Below are positions 56,739 through 64,000 of a DNA stretch of 64,000 nucleotides, one piece after another. The notes under the pieces are model-generated. The model had not been told where the DNA came from, searched no databases, and was given only the letters and a program-made list of their open reading frames with translations. Where the stretch lies: NCBI RefSeq assembly GCF_024733015.1, contig NZ_JANKJG010000010.1, positions 1-64,000 on the forward strand, read 5' to 3'. The translations under genes and the position numbers were made by a program. Each line of letters starts with the position of its first letter. Position 1 is the first letter of the stretch. The DNA comes from Pseudosulfitobacter koreensis (lineage in GTDB: Bacteria; Pseudomonadota; Alphaproteobacteria; Rhodobacterales; Rhodobacteraceae).

Positions 56739-57423
56739 TAGAGACACCCTTGGAGAAGAAGACCGCGCACTGGCCGCCGAATATGCCCTGAGCCTGCTGT
56801 CGCAAGACGAGGCCGAGAGCGCCGCGCGCCGGATGCGGACCGATGCGGATTTTGCAGCCGAGGTCGTGGCCTGGCAGCGCGATCTGTCGGCGCTGACCGA
56901 CGATCTGGCCCCGGTGCAACCCTCTGCCGCCGCGCGCCGTGCCCTGATGGACCGCGTGTTCGGGGCGGAGCAGCGCGCAGGCGCACGGCGCTGGTGGCGC
57001 CCCTTGTGGATTGGACTGGGGGCTGCGACTGTCGCTGTGATCGCCTTGATCGTGGTGGTGCCGGATCGTCTGCAACCACCCGGTCCCGTCTATACTGCCC
57101 AACTGACGCCTGAACAGCGCAGCTTTGTGCTGACCGCGACGCTGGCACCCGACACCGGCTTGCTGAACCTTGTGCGCAGCAGCACTGCGGCCCCGCCCGC
57201 AGGCCGCGTCACCGAGCTTTGGGCGATTGCACCCGATGCGGCCCCTGTGTCGCTGGGCGTGCTGCCGCTGGACGGCGAATGGCAGCTGACCCTGCCAGAG
57301 GAGTTGCGCGCCATCGCGGGCAGCTTGACGCTGGCGCTCTCCGACGAACCGGTCGGCGGCTCGCCCACCGGCGCGCCCACGGGTGCGGTTCTGGCGGCCG
57401 CTGCGGTGGAACAGGCGCTGTAG
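56731..57423 (+). CDS. Membrane anti-sigma factor (RskA/zinc-less type)
   Basis: 230 residues. The N-terminal cytoplasmic part (about 1-85, ALAAEYALSLLSQDEAESAARRM) matches the anti-sigma domain that holds ECF sigma factors. One membrane span lies at about 91-113 (WIGLGAATVAVIALIVVVP). The periplasmic C-terminal half (about 125-230) resembles the RskA domain. No HxxxCxxC zinc motif is present, so release likely depends on proteolysis rather than zinc-thiol oxidation. Terminates at a strong hairpin 45 bp downstream. Confidence 0.82.
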   Translation: MADRDTLGEEDRALAAEYALSLLSQDEAESAARRMRTDADFAAEVVAWQRDLSALTDDLAPVQPSAAARRALMDRVFGAEQRAGARRWWRPLWIGLGAATVAVIALIVVVPDRLQPPGPVYTAQLTPEQRSFVLTATLAPDTGLLNLVRSSTAAPPAGRVTELWAIAPDAAPVSLGVLPLDGEWQLTLPEELRAIAGSLTLALSDEPVGGSPTGAPTGAVLAAAAVEQAL

Positions 57424-57467
57424 TATCCCGCCCGCACAGGGCCATCGAAAATATTTCGGAAAAAATG

Positions 57468-57498
57468 AACGCCGCGTGAAACTTCACGCGGCGTTTTT
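57468..57498 (+). terminator. Intrinsic terminator after the sigma/anti-sigma operon
   Basis: AACGCCGCGTG pairs perfectly with CACGCGGCGTT around an AAACTT loop and is followed by TTTTTG. It separates the sigma operon from the fasciclin gene, which must have its own promoter. Confidence 0.9.
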
Positions 57499-57559
57499 GC
57501 GTGGCTCAGGTCAAGCAGGGGGGACACGCCGCTGCACCAACTTTGGAAGGATTGAAGAT

Positions 57560-58111
57560 ATGACACCGATCAAGACACTGACAGCCCTCGCACTTGGCAC
57601 CGTACTGGCCACATCCGCCTTTGCCGCAAACCCCGACGTCGGCGGCGCGCCGATGTTCGAAGACAAGAACATTATCGAAAATGCCGTGAACTCTGCCGAT
57701 CACACCACGCTCGTCGCCGCCGTCAAGGCCGCAGGCCTGGTCGATGCCCTGCAGGGTGCGGGCCCCTTCACCGTCTTTGCGCCCACCAACGCAGGTTTCG
57801 CCAAGCTGCCCGAGGGCACGGTCGACACGCTGCTGATGCCGGAAAACAAGGACATGCTGACCAAGGTTCTGACGGCCCACGTGGTCGCGGGCGATCTGTC
57901 GGCAGACAACATCGTGCGGATGGCCAAGCGCTCCAGCGATGGCTTTTACCACATGGAGACCCTGTCGGGCGATGCGATCTCGGCTCAGGTCAAGGGCAGC
58001 AATGTCTATATCTATGACGAAAACGGGAATGTCGGAAGAGTAACGATTGCGGACGTCGACCAGTCGAATGGCGTGATTCACGTCGTCGATGCGGTTTTGG
58101 TTCCGAAGTAA
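57560..58111 (+). CDS. Secreted fasciclin-domain protein
   Basis: 183 residues. A Sec signal peptide (to about residue 22, SAFA-AN) precedes one fasciclin (FAS1) domain. Both FAS1 boxes are visible: GPFTVFAPTNAGFAKLP near 73-89 and the terminal NGVIHVVDAVLVPK. AAGGA lies upstream of ATG 57560. The position after an ECF sigma/anti-sigma pair and before msrB suggests it is a member of that sigma factor's regulon (inference). Role in adhesion or envelope stress. Confidence 0.9.
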   Translation: MTPIKTLTALALGTVLATSAFAANPDVGGAPMFEDKNIIENAVNSADHTTLVAAVKAAGLVDALQGAGPFTVFAPTNAGFAKLPEGTVDTLLMPENKDMLTKVLTAHVVAGDLSADNIVRMAKRSSDGFYHMETLSGDAISAQVKGSNVYIYDENGNVGRVTIADVDQSNGVIHVVDAVLVPK

Positions 58112-58129
58112 GTACGCGTAATTTCCGAC

Positions 58130-58174
58130 GGGTTGGCCGTGCGTCCCTCGAGGCAAGCGGCCAACCCACTTTTG
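58130..58174 (+). terminator. Intrinsic terminator after the fasciclin gene
   Basis: A perfect 10-bp stem GGGTTGGCCG/CGGCCAACCC with an 18-nt loop, followed by ACTTTTG. It closes the fasciclin transcript 19 bp after its stop. Confidence 0.82.
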
Positions 58175-58200
58175 ACAGGGTCCCATTCAATACCTACATG
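58172..58200 (+). promoter_or_regulatory. Possible promoter for msrB
   Basis: TTGACA (58172-58177) and TACATG (58195-58200) are 17 bp apart, starting at the end of the preceding terminator and 20 bp before msrB. The -10 is weak. No shared ECF-type promoter with the fasciclin or sigma genes was evident to me. Confidence 0.4.
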
Positions 58201-58220
58201 TGTAGGGAAAGGATCATATC

Positions 58221-58697
58221 ATGCTACGCAGAAATTTTATCGCTTCCGCCGCCGCAATCGCCATGACCCGTCCGGGCTTTGCCGCGACCACCGATGACAG
58301 CTTCGAAGTCACCCGCACCGAGGCCGAATGGCGCGCGATGCTGACCGACACCGAATTCGCCGTGATGCGCGAGGAAGAGACCGAGCGCGCCTTTACCAGC
58401 CCGCTCAACGACGAGACACGCCCCGGCGTGTTCCATTGCAAGGGCTGCGATCAGGCGCTCTACGATGCCAGCACCAAGTTCAAGAGCGGCACGGGCTGGC
58501 CCAGCTTCTACGACAACCTGCCCGGTGCAATCGGCACGAAAGAGGACCGCAAGCTGCTGTTCTACGTGCGCACCGAATGCCATTGCAGCCGCTGTGGCAG
58601 CCACTTGGGTCACATCTTTGACGACGGCCCCGAGCCCACCGGCAAACGTCATTGCCTGAACGGCGTCAGCCTGACGTTCACGCCCGAAATGGCGTGA
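58221..58697 (+). CDS. msrB: Exported peptide-methionine (R)-S-oxide reductase
   Basis: 158 residues. The N-terminus MLRRNFIASAAAIAM...GFA looks like a short Tat-type (RR) or Sec signal, so the enzyme acts in the periplasm. MsrB features: two CxxC zinc pairs (Cys73/Cys76 and Cys122/Cys125), GTGWPSFYD, and the catalytic Cys145 in RHCLNGVSL. It reduces methionine-R-sulfoxide in oxidised envelope proteins. AAAGGA lies upstream. Its stop overlaps the DoxX-type gene start by 4 bp. Confidence 0.9.
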   Translation: MLRRNFIASAAAIAMTRPGFAATTDDSFEVTRTEAEWRAMLTDTEFAVMREEETERAFTSPLNDETRPGVFHCKGCDQALYDASTKFKSGTGWPSFYDNLPGAIGTKEDRKLLFYVRTECHCSRCGSHLGHIFDDGPEPTGKRHCLNGVSLTFTPEMA

Positions 58698-59050
58698 CCG
58701 GGTATCGCCTCTGGTCACTGCGTCTGGGACGCGCCCTTCTGGGCGCGTTTTTTGCAGCCGGGGCGGTGCAGAAACTCGTGAACCCTGTGCCCGCGATGGA
58801 CCTGCTGCGCGGCGCGGGCCTGCCTGCGCTGCTGGTCTGGCCCGCGATGGCGTTCTGCACTGCCGGTGCCTTCGCGCTCTGGTTCGGCAGGCGTGTCAGC
58901 CTGATGGCACTGGTGCTGGCCGCCTACTGCGTGGTGACATCGGCCTTTCATTTCATTCCAGACGATCCCTGGCAGATCAGCATCTTCGTCAAGAACTGGG
59001 CGATTGCGGGGGGCCTTCTGGTCCTTGCCAGCCACCCCGACGCGGATTGA
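58694..59050 (+). CDS. DoxX-family small membrane protein
   Basis: 118 residues from a GTG overlapping the msrB stop. Four hydrophobic segments and the GRALLGAFFAAGAVQKLVNPV opening match DoxX-like proteins, which often accompany redox and repair enzymes. It may provide a quinone-linked electron route to the periplasmic MsrB (inference from coupling). Function otherwise unknown. Confidence 0.75.
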   Translation: MTGYRLWSLRLGRALLGAFFAAGAVQKLVNPVPAMDLLRGAGLPALLVWPAMAFCTAGAFALWFGRRVSLMALVLAAYCVVTSAFHFIPDDPWQISIFVKNWAIAGGLLVLASHPDAD

Positions 59051-59095
59051 ACTTACAGCCTTGGCGGGAACTTGATGCGACGCTAAGACTGCACC

Positions 59096-59686
59096 ATGCG
59101 CGCGCCTCTCATCCTCCTGTTGATCTCATGTCTGGGCGTAGCCGCCGCCTTGATCGTGCCCGGCTGGTCCGATCTGCTGCTTCTGGCTGTGCCGATGGCG
59201 GTGGCCGCAGCCATCCTGCTGTTGCGCGCCCTGCGGCACAAAGCGCCGGAAGCCGCGTCCGATGCCCAGCCCGCCGGTCCGCCCGTCATCCTCGACGGCT
59301 CCAACGTCATGTACTGGAAAACCCAGGCCCCCGACCTCGCCCCGGTGCGCGACGTCATCGCGACACTGCGCGCGCATGGCCTGACGCCCGCTGTCATCTT
59401 CGACGCAAATGCGGGCCACCTGCTGCAGGGGCGCTACTGGCACCACGCGGACTTTGCCAAGGCTCTGAACCTGCCCGAAAGTCACGTGTTGGTCGTGGAC
59501 AAGGGCACCCCCGCCGATCCGCTGATCCTGCAGGCCGCCCGCGATCAGGGCGCGCGCATCGTCACCAACGACCGCTACCGCGACTGGCTCAAGACCTATC
59601 CGGAGGCGCGCAAACCCGGCCACCTGATCCGCGGTGGCTATGCCAAGGGTCCGCTCTGGCTCGACCTGCCAAAGCCGCAGGCCTGA
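59096..59686 (+). CDS. Membrane-anchored NYN/Zc3h12a-like ribonuclease
   Basis: 196 residues. Two hydrophobic stretches at about 4-22 and 26-45 form a membrane anchor. The soluble part begins VILDGSNVMYW, with the PIN/NYN acidic site, continues with VIFDANAGHLL and ILQAARDQGARIVTNDRYRDW (second acidic cluster), and ends LIRGGYAKGPLWLDL. This resembles the Zc3h12a/regnase NYN nuclease domain. A membrane-tethered RNase is unusual; target RNA unknown. Single gene, start 45 bp after the DoxX-type stop. Confidence 0.72.
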   Translation: MRAPLILLLISCLGVAAALIVPGWSDLLLLAVPMAVAAAILLLRALRHKAPEAASDAQPAGPPVILDGSNVMYWKTQAPDLAPVRDVIATLRAHGLTPAVIFDANAGHLLQGRYWHHADFAKALNLPESHVLVVDKGTPADPLILQAARDQGARIVTNDRYRDWLKTYPEARKPGHLIRGGYAKGPLWLDLPKPQA

Positions 59687-59710
59687 TCCTTCATCTTGCC
59701 AGATAAACTC

Positions 59711-59748
59711 CGGGGGAGGCGCGAAAGCGCCGGGAGCAGCGCCCCCCG
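59711..59748. repeat. Nested GC-rich hairpin between nyn and truA
   Basis: CGGGGG (59711-59716) pairs with CCCCCG (59743-59748), enclosing GGCGC-GAAA-GCGCC (59718-59731). It lies in the 69-bp gap between convergent genes and probably acts as a bidirectional terminator or is a dispersed intergenic repeat. Confidence 0.5.
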
Positions 59749-59755
59749 TACCGGC

Positions 59756-60526
59756 CTAACCCGCGAACGGATCGTCGGGATATTGCACCCCCGCCAGATA
59801 CAACCCCTGCGGTGGGCATACCGGCCCGCAGGCCGCGCGGTCTCGGGCCTCAAGCGCGCGGCGCACGTCATCCGGTGCCCAGCCGCCGCTGCCCACACGC
59901 TCCAGAGTGCCGACAAAACTGCGCACCTGATTGTGCAGGAACGACCGGGCTCGCACGTCGAAATGCACCTCCGGCCCCCAATCCGTCTCGATCCCTGTGA
60001 TATCCAGCGCGTCCAGCGTCTTGACCGGGCTTTCTGCCTGACAGATCGACGACCGGAAGGTGGTGAAATCTTGCAGACCCAGCAGATGTGCCGCGCCCTC
60101 GCGCATCGCATCCAAGTCCAGTTCGCGGTTCACCCGCCACACCAATCCTTCAAGGTGCGTGGCAGGCGCGCGCCGCATCAGCAGACGAAACTTGTAGTGC
60201 CTCTCAAGCGCCGAAAACCGCGCGTGCCAGTCGTCGGCCACCTCGGCGCAATCGACGATCGCAACCGGCAAGGGCTTGAGGTGATAATTGATCGCCTCGG
60301 ACAGGCGGAACGGGTCCCAGTCGCGCGCCATGTCGCAATGTGCCACCTGTGCCAGCGCATGTACGCCCGCATCGGTGCGCCCGGCAGCGGCGATGGTGTG
60401 GCCGCGCGGCTCAAGCCTGGCCAGCGCCGCTTCGATGGCACCCTGAACCGACGGATGGTCGGGCTGCCGCTGCCATCCGACGAATGGCGCGCCATGATAT
60501 TCGACTTTCAGAGCATAACGGGGCAT
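59756..60526 (-). CDS. truA: tRNA pseudouridine synthase A
   Basis: 256 residues. The catalytic aspartate is Asp52 in [14 protein letters not shown]. Other TruA blocks: [15 protein letters not shown] at the N-terminus, ERHYKFRLL, and the C-terminal [19 protein letters not shown]. It makes pseudouridine at positions 38-40 of the anticodon arm. Start 60526 begins the family's N-terminal strand. Monocistronic and divergent from ycjX. Confidence 0.93.
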   Translation of the reverse strand: MPRYALKVEYHGAPFVGWQRQPDHPSVQGAIEAALARLEPRGHTIAAAGRTDAGVHALAQVAHCDMARDWDPFRLSEAINYHLKPLPVAIVDCAEVADDWHARFSALERHYKFRLLMRRAPATHLEGLVWRVNRELDLDAMREGAAHLLGLQDFTTFRSSICQAESPVKTLDALDITGIETDWGPEVHFDVRARSFLHNQVRSFVGTLERVGSGGWAPDDVRRALEARDRAACGPVCPPQGLYLAGVQYPDDPFAG

Positions 60527-60658
60527 GGCGCATGCCCTAGCGCCACGCGGGCCCACTGGCAAGCCTGCGCTGGACTGCCTATGTTGTCTGCAACAGGCCG
60601 AGTTTGACAGAAGAGTGGCAGCCGCAAAGGCTGCCGAAGAGTAAAGAAGGTGCCACGA

Positions 60659-62065
60659 GTGGTCATATCAGCAATCGCCGACAACATCCTGCGCGGCGTC
60701 GAGACGGTGCAGGACACGGTATCCGAGACGCTGTTCGAGCCGGTCGTGCGTCTTGGCGTGACCGGCCTTGCGCGCTCGGGCAAGACAGTGTTCATCACCT
60801 CGCTGGTGGCCAACCTGCTGGACCGGGGCCGGATGCCGCATCTTCTGGCCGCCTCCGAGGGGCGGATCGAGGCCGCGTTCCTGCAGCCGCAGCCCGACGA
60901 CACGATCCCGCGCTTCGACTACGAAAGCCATCTGGGCGCGCTGACCGCCGACCCGGCCCATTGGCCCGAAAGCACGCGCCACATCTCCGAGCTGCGGGTC
61001 AGCCTGCGCGTGCGTCCCAAGGGGCTGCTTGCGGGCATAAAAGGTCCGCGCACGGTGCATCTGGACATCGTCGATTATCCCGGCGAATGGCTGCTGGACC
61101 TGACGCTGATGGACAAGAGCTATGCCGAGTGGTCCGCCGCCACCCTGAAGGCGATAGAAAACCGCGAAGAGGCCGCAGCCTTTCGCGCCAAGGTCGCGCT
61201 GGTCGATGGTGCAACCAAGCTTGACGAGCCATTGGCGCAGGACCTGGCCGCGACCTTCGCGGCCTACCTGCAGGATGCGCGGCGCGCGGGCTATTCCGAT
61301 TGCGCGCCGGGCCGGTTCCTGCTGCCCGGCGATCTGGCGGGCTCCCCGGTGCTGACCTTCGCGCCATTGCCCGCAGGCGATACGCCGCGCGGCTCGCTGC
61401 GGCGCGAGATGGACCGCCGGTACGAGGCGTATAAATCGCAGGTGGTGAAACCGTTCTTTCGCGATCACTTCGCCCGCATCGACCGTCAGGTGGTGCTGGT
61501 CGATGCCTTGGGGTCCATCCACAACGGCCCCGCCGCGCTCGAAGACCTGCGCGGTGCGTTGACCGAGATCCTGCAGGCCTTCCGCCCCGGTCGCAATGCG
61601 TTCCTGACGCGGTTGCTGATGGGTCGACGGGTCGAAAAGATCCTTTTCGCGGCGACAAAGGCCGACCACCTGCATCACGGCCAGCACGCGCAACTGACCG
61701 CGATCATGCAGGCGCTGGTACGCGACGCCACGGACCGGGCGCGTTTTGCCGGTGCGGACGCGCAGGCGCTGGCCATCGCGTCGCTGCGTGCGACGACTGA
61801 GACCGACATGCCCCACGAGGGCGAGACGCTGGGCATGGTGCAGGGCAGGTTGCTGGATACCGGCAAGCAGGCGGCGTTCTTTCCGGGCCATCTGCCGAGC
61901 GATCCCTCGCATCTGCTGAACCCGCAGCGCGGGCAGAACTGGCTGGCGGGCGACTATCAGGTGATGCGCTTTGCTCCCGCCACGCTGACCTTGCGCCCCG
62001 GCGACGGGCCGCCGCACATCCGGTTGGACCGTGCCGCGCAGTTCCTGTTCGGGGACAAGCTGTGA
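60659..62065 (+). CDS. ycjX: YcjX-type P-loop NTPase (DUF463)
   Basis: 468 residues. Walker A is GLARSGKT (about 36-43), and [11 protein letters not shown] provides a switch-II-like motif; ATKADHL is a possible G4-like element. Family members are stress-associated P-loop proteins usually paired with YcjF. GTG 60659 is taken as start because AAGAAGG lies 8 bases upstream; a GTG at 60650 is less likely. A GGCAGCC-GCAAA-GGCTGCC stem-loop at 60617-60635 lies in the leader. Overlaps the GNAT gene by 4 bp. Confidence 0.85.
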   Translation: MVISAIADNILRGVETVQDTVSETLFEPVVRLGVTGLARSGKTVFITSLVANLLDRGRMPHLLAASEGRIEAAFLQPQPDDTIPRFDYESHLGALTADPAHWPESTRHISELRVSLRVRPKGLLAGIKGPRTVHLDIVDYPGEWLLDLTLMDKSYAEWSAATLKAIENREEAAAFRAKVALVDGATKLDEPLAQDLAATFAAYLQDARRAGYSDCAPGRFLLPGDLAGSPVLTFAPLPAGDTPRGSLRREMDRRYEAYKSQVVKPFFRDHFARIDRQVVLVDALGSIHNGPAALEDLRGALTEILQAFRPGRNAFLTRLLMGRRVEKILFAATKADHLHHGQHAQLTAIMQALVRDATDRARFAGADAQALAIASLRATTETDMPHEGETLGMVQGRLLDTGKQAAFFPGHLPSDPSHLLNPQRGQNWLAGDYQVMRFAPATLTLRPGDGPPHIRLDRAAQFLFGDKL

Positions 62066-62517
62066 GCGCGGTGCAGCTTTGCCCCGCCCGACCGCTCGAC
62101 GCCGGAACTGTGGGCGCGATCATCGGCGCGCATGTGGACGCAACCGACTGGCTGCCGCGTGTCCACAGCCGCGCCGAAGAGGTGATGTTCGCCGCCGACA
62201 TGATCGACGCAGGCTGGGTGACGACCGCACGCACCGATGCGGGCGTGGTTGGGTTTCTGGCGCTGGACGGCACGGAGATCCAAGGGCTCTATGTCGCGCC
62301 AGAGGCGCAGAACCGTGCGGCGGGCACCGCACTTCTGACCCACGCCAAGCGTCGCTGCAATCGGCTGGGCCTGTGGTCCTATGCGCGCAACACAAGCGCC
62401 AACCGGTTTTACGAGCGGGCCGGGTTCCGCCCCGTCGAACGCAGCAACGGCGCGGACAATGACGCGGGCCTGCCCGACATCCGATACGAATGGCACGCAA
62501 GCAGGGAGGCACCGTGA
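62062..62517 (+). CDS. GNAT-family N-acetyltransferase
   Basis: 151 residues from a GTG overlapping ycjX by 4 bp. The acetyl-CoA-binding region is IQGLYVAPEAQNRAAGTALLTHAKRRCN (about 73-100), followed by NTSANRFYERAGFRPVER. It sits between ycjX and ycjF, which are normally adjacent, and overlaps the ycjF start by 1 bp. It is therefore part of the same operon. Substrate unknown. Confidence 0.85.
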   Translation: MSAVQLCPARPLDAGTVGAIIGAHVDATDWLPRVHSRAEEVMFAADMIDAGWVTTARTDAGVVGFLALDGTEIQGLYVAPEAQNRAAGTALLTHAKRRCNRLGLWSYARNTSANRFYERAGFRPVERSNGADNDAGLPDIRYEWHASREAP

Positions 62518-63512
62518 TGGCCAAGGGTCCGGTTCTGATTGATCTTACCGAAACCCCGTCAGTCGCTGACGCGCCGCCGGTGCCCGACGCGCAAGAGGCG
62601 CTGGTGCCTCAGGGCCGGGCCATGCAGGCCGTCGCACGGGTGGCCGCGCGCCGCCCTTCCAAGCTGGTGCGCCTGTTCTGGTGGGTGACGACCACGCTGA
62701 TCGGTGCGGTGGTGACGATTGCCTCCTGGGACTTTGCCACCGGGTTGATCGACCGCGCACCCGTCGTCGGCTGGATCGTGACAGGGCTGTTCGCGCTGTT
62801 CGTGTTCACGCTGCTGATGATGGCTGTGCGCGAGCTGGCTGCACTGGCGCGACTGACCCGCATCGACGATCTGCGCCATCAGGCGGCTACGGCGCTCGAG
62901 GCTGTGGACCTCGCTGCGGCGCGCAGGGTCACCGACCGGCTGGTCACGCTTTATGCGGGGCGCGAGGACACCCGCTGGGGCCGTGACCGGCTTGAGGAAC
63001 TGCGCGGCGACCAGATGGACGCTGCCGCCCTGCTGACGCTGGCCGATGCCGAACTGCTGGCCCCGCTGGACGTGGCCGCATCGCGCGAGGTCGAGGCCGC
63101 GGCCCGGCAGGTCGCCGCCGTGACAGCACTTGTGCCGCTGGCGCTGGCCGATGTCGCGACCGCGCTCAGCGCCAATTTGCGGATGATCCGCCGGGTGGCG
63201 GATGTCTATGGCGGGCGCTCGGGCTTTTTCGGCAGCTGGCGGCTGACGCGCGCGGTGATGTCGCATCTGGTGGCGACGGGTGCCGTTGCGGTGGGCGACG
63301 ACATGCTTGAGCCCGTGCTGGGCGGATCGCTTCTGGGCAAACTCTCGCGCCGCTTCGGCGAGGGGCTGGTCAACGGCGCATTGACCGCCCGCGTCGGCGT
63401 CGCCGCGATGGAGGTCTGCCGCCCGCTGCCGTTTCCGCCGGGCAAGCGTCCGACCAGCCGTGGCATCGTACAGCGTAGCCTGACGGGGCTCTTCGGGTCC
63501 AAGGGCGCCTGA
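62517..63512 (+). CDS. ycjF: YcjF-type membrane protein (TIGR01620 family)
   Basis: 331 residues. Two membrane segments at about 57-80 and 85-105 follow a cytoplasmic leader. The later GRSGFFGSWRLTRAVMSHLVATGAVAVGDD and LLGKLSRRFGEGLVNGALTARVGVAAMEVCRPLPF stretches match the YcjF C-terminal domain. Start ATG 62517 overlaps the GNAT stop by 1 bp. Expected inner-membrane partner of YcjX in envelope stress. Confidence 0.83.
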   Translation: MAKGPVLIDLTETPSVADAPPVPDAQEALVPQGRAMQAVARVAARRPSKLVRLFWWVTTTLIGAVVTIASWDFATGLIDRAPVVGWIVTGLFALFVFTLLMMAVRELAALARLTRIDDLRHQAATALEAVDLAAARRVTDRLVTLYAGREDTRWGRDRLEELRGDQMDAAALLTLADAELLAPLDVAASREVEAAARQVAAVTALVPLALADVATALSANLRMIRRVADVYGGRSGFFGSWRLTRAVMSHLVATGAVAVGDDMLEPVLGGSLLGKLSRRFGEGLVNGALTARVGVAAMEVCRPLPFPPGKRPTSRGIVQRSLTGLFGSKGA

Positions 63513-63603
63513 ATATCGTTCACGGGTAAGGATTTCCGTGCTTTGCCCGGTCCTGCCAAAGCGTTAACGTGCGCTTTGAATAAAAGGTAAGGGCAGGGCG
63601 GAC

Positions 63604-64000
63604 ATGGAAGGTCTTCTGGTCGTGATCGGAGGGGTCGTCTTGGCGATCCCGGTGGCGGTGATCTATCTTCTGATCAGCCACAGCGGCGTGAAAGCCCGCC
63701 TTGCCGAGGTTGAAAAGGAACTGACGGCGCTGCGTTTGTCGGGGCCTGCGGGACCGAGCGAAGCGGCTTTGCCTGCGCCGAAACCCTCAAAACTTGCGAC
63801 GCCACCGCCACCACCACCGGCGGCTGCGGTGATCGCGGCGCGCGATGCGGCTGTTTCCCCATCTTCGACACCTCGCCCGCCCTCGCAAGCGTCGGACTGG
63901 ATGCAGCGGCTGAGCGCATGGCTCGTGCAAAACTGGTTCTATGCCGTGTCAGCCCTGTCGCTGGCTTTGGCGGGGCTTTTTTTGGTGCAATACGGCGTCG
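63604..64000 (+). CDS. DUF2339-type polytopic membrane protein, 5' part
   Basis: The frame opens at ATG 63604 and is still open at the window edge (132 codons). An N-terminal membrane helix (LLVVIGGVVLAIPVAVIYLLI) leads to a coiled-coil-like segment (KARLAEVEKELTALRL), a Pro/Ala-rich linker (about 55-95, with five consecutive prolines) and then the first core helix (WFYAVSALSLALAGLFLVQYG). This order fits the large DUF2339 membrane proteins. No function is known. Confidence 0.7.
   Translation, partial: MEGLLVVIGGVVLAIPVAVIYLLISHSGVKARLAEVEKELTALRLSGPAGPSEAALPAPKPSKLATPPPPPPAAAVIAARDAAVSPSSTPRPPSQASDWMQRLSAWLVQNWFYAVSALSLALAGLFLVQYGV

Noticed and set aside
1..64000. CRISPR array or typical phage-defence operon
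   Set aside because: No regularly spaced repeats with unique spacers, and no Cas, restriction-modification or toxin-antitoxin pair that I can recognise.

Overview
The window is high-GC bacterial DNA whose gene set points to an alphaproteobacterium of the Rhodobacterales (Roseobacter/Paracoccaceae type). The markers are betaine- and polyamine-type uptake, Rieske demethylases, an arsJ-type arsenic operon, a compact hut operon under HutC, a DUF1289 protein and the ycjX/ycjF stress pair. Genes are densely packed, with many 1-8 bp stop/start overlaps. No gene-free gap exceeds 300 bases. The longest gaps (about 281 bp at 2309-2589, 288 bp at 29284-29571 and 284 bp at 31636-31919) hold only the sites listed or nothing I can recognise.

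Layout. 1-2.6 kb: mobile-element remnant, namely an IS21-like end, a tyrosine recombinase truncated by it, an excisionase-like DNA-binding gene and repeats. 2.6-3.4 kb: tRNA-Ser(GCU) and an SGNH-hydrolase lipoprotein. 3.4-6.6 kb: arsenic operon (fused arsR-arsC, GAPDH, arsJ). 6.6-12.3 kb: LacI-controlled ABC transporter of unknown substrate with a metallophosphoesterase. 12.4-16.5 kb: a small isomerase, an IclR regulator and a Rieske oxygenase/glutamine-synthetase-like operon. 16.6-29.3 kb: TetR/BetI-like regulated catabolic island with two paralogous FAD oxidoreductases, a GcvT-like protein, a class III aminotransferase, a PotF/A/B/C-type transporter, a methyltransferase and a GbcA/CntA-type Rieske oxygenase. 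29.6-31.6 kb: soluble three-PAS chemotaxis receptor. 31.9-39.6 kb: transglutaminase / circularly permuted ATP-grasp / alpha-E / zinc-protease locus. 39.6-46.4 kb: iron-uptake-type imelysin/di-heme genes split by a Dps-containing insert. 46.5-50.2 kb: N-methyl demethylase-like flavoprotein and aldehyde dehydrogenase. 50.2-55.5 kb: hutC and hutIHU. 55.5-59.7 kb: MarR, ECF sigma/anti-sigma, fasciclin, MsrB, DoxX and a NYN nuclease. 59.8-64 kb: truA, ycjX, a GNAT gene, ycjF and the start of a DUF2339 membrane protein that runs off the window.

The strongest candidate for an undescribed system is 16.6-29.3 kb. Three copies of the same palindromic operator (core TGAGCGCTCA followed by A/T-rich sequence and CTT) lie in the tetR/oxidoreductase gap, before the binding-protein gene and before the Rieske gene, each oriented with transcription. 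They join about ten genes on both strands into one predicted regulon. I infer stepwise oxidative N-demethylation of an imported methylated amine or betaine, one-carbon capture by the GcvT-like protein, and transamination of the exposed amine. The substrate is not determinable from sequence. The second candidate is the ATP-grasp/alpha-E/transglutaminase locus at 31.9-39.6 kb, whose biochemical product is unknown to me.
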